Shown here piece after piece: positions 63,859 to 64,000 of a stretch of DNA of 64,000 nt. The first letter of the stretch is position 1. Every line of letters starts with the position of its first letter. The stretch is taken from positions 13,511,805 to 13,575,804 of the forward strand of contig NC_049986.1 of the NCBI RefSeq assembly GCF_000003815.2, read 5' to 3'. This DNA comes from Branchiostoma floridae. Lineage: Eukaryota; Chordata; Leptocardii; Amphioxiformes; Branchiostomatidae. Both the position numbers and the translations under genes were made by a program. The notes beneath the pieces were generated by a model that did no database searches, had not been told where the DNA came from, and was given only the letters and a program-made list of their open reading frames with translations.

Positions 63859-64000
63859 TGAAAGTAATAATCATATGTAGAAGGCAAGGAATATGTGGAA
63901 CTGCCAGAAATAATGGATGAAATCATAGTAACGAACTTCTAACAGAATGATTCCAACAACTAATATGACAAAGGAGTGAAAGTTCCACCATATTAACTAC

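Larger units (their letters stand above)
62189..64000 (+). other. 3' UTR and downstream flank
   Basis: No further coding exon. AATAAA signals lie at 62247-62252 and 63853-63858, so a short and a long 3' UTR are both possible. The open frames here have no recognisable family. A small AT microsatellite lies near 63183. Confidence 0.6.

Overview
The window carries one large intron-rich gene on the + strand: the middle and 3' end of a fibrillar procollagen alpha chain of clade B (the type V/XI family, COL5A1/COL11A1-like). I placed 60 coding exons between 5812 and 62188 by splice sites, reading frame and Gly-X-Y continuity. The first exon (signal peptide, start codon, promoter) is not visible and presumably lies upstream, because the first exon seen opens inside a codon at the start of the N-terminal domain. 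The chordate-like exon sizes (54, 45, 99, 108, 162, 216 bp), the close match to vertebrate alpha1(V)/alpha1(XI) and the many small DNA-transposon repeats suggest an invertebrate chordate, most likely an amphioxus (Branchiostoma). The species is an inference.

Layout. 1-5811: non-coding, with two MITE-like elements and a GGAT microsatellite. 5812-25193: four exons for the thrombospondin N-terminal-like (TSPN/laminin-G-like) domain, split by introns of 0.4, 2.9 and 15.4 kb. 25332-29999: a very short variable region and a minor triple helix. 30147-31285: a 5'-truncated LINE reverse transcriptase inserted antisense, with a 12-bp target-site duplication. 32008-32106: N-telopeptide exon with two cysteines. 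32610-60164: the main triple helix, uninterrupted Gly-X-Y. 60156-62188: end of helix, a basic KTKR processing site, and the C-propeptide (COLFI) with all eight canonical cysteines. 62189 onward: 3' UTR and flank.

The most striking observation is five tandem exon doublets in the main helix (42996/43118, 45782/45899, 48847/49104, 57183/57296, 58685/58774). The members of each pair have identical length, are in phase 0, and have one counterpart in vertebrate alpha1(V)/(XI) as I recall those sequences. In four pairs the intervening intron is only 53-68 bp, the shortest in the gene. With every exon counted the helix is 1,116 residues. With one exon per pair it is 1,014, the canonical length, and the two helical cross-link lysines fall at the expected 840-residue spacing. 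This points to mutually exclusive splicing generating up to 32 isoforms of equal length, two of the five choices lying in the segment equivalent to the heparin-binding part of vertebrate alpha1(V).

Other non-coding structure: several MITEs (pogo/Tigger-like, hAT-like, other foldbacks), a near-perfect 77-bp palindrome, a mosaic duplicated intron with a decoy splice acceptor, a CpG-rich promoter-like patch in the 15-kb intron, and a perfect RFX X-box palindrome. I found no convincing second host gene, no rRNA and no CRISPR.
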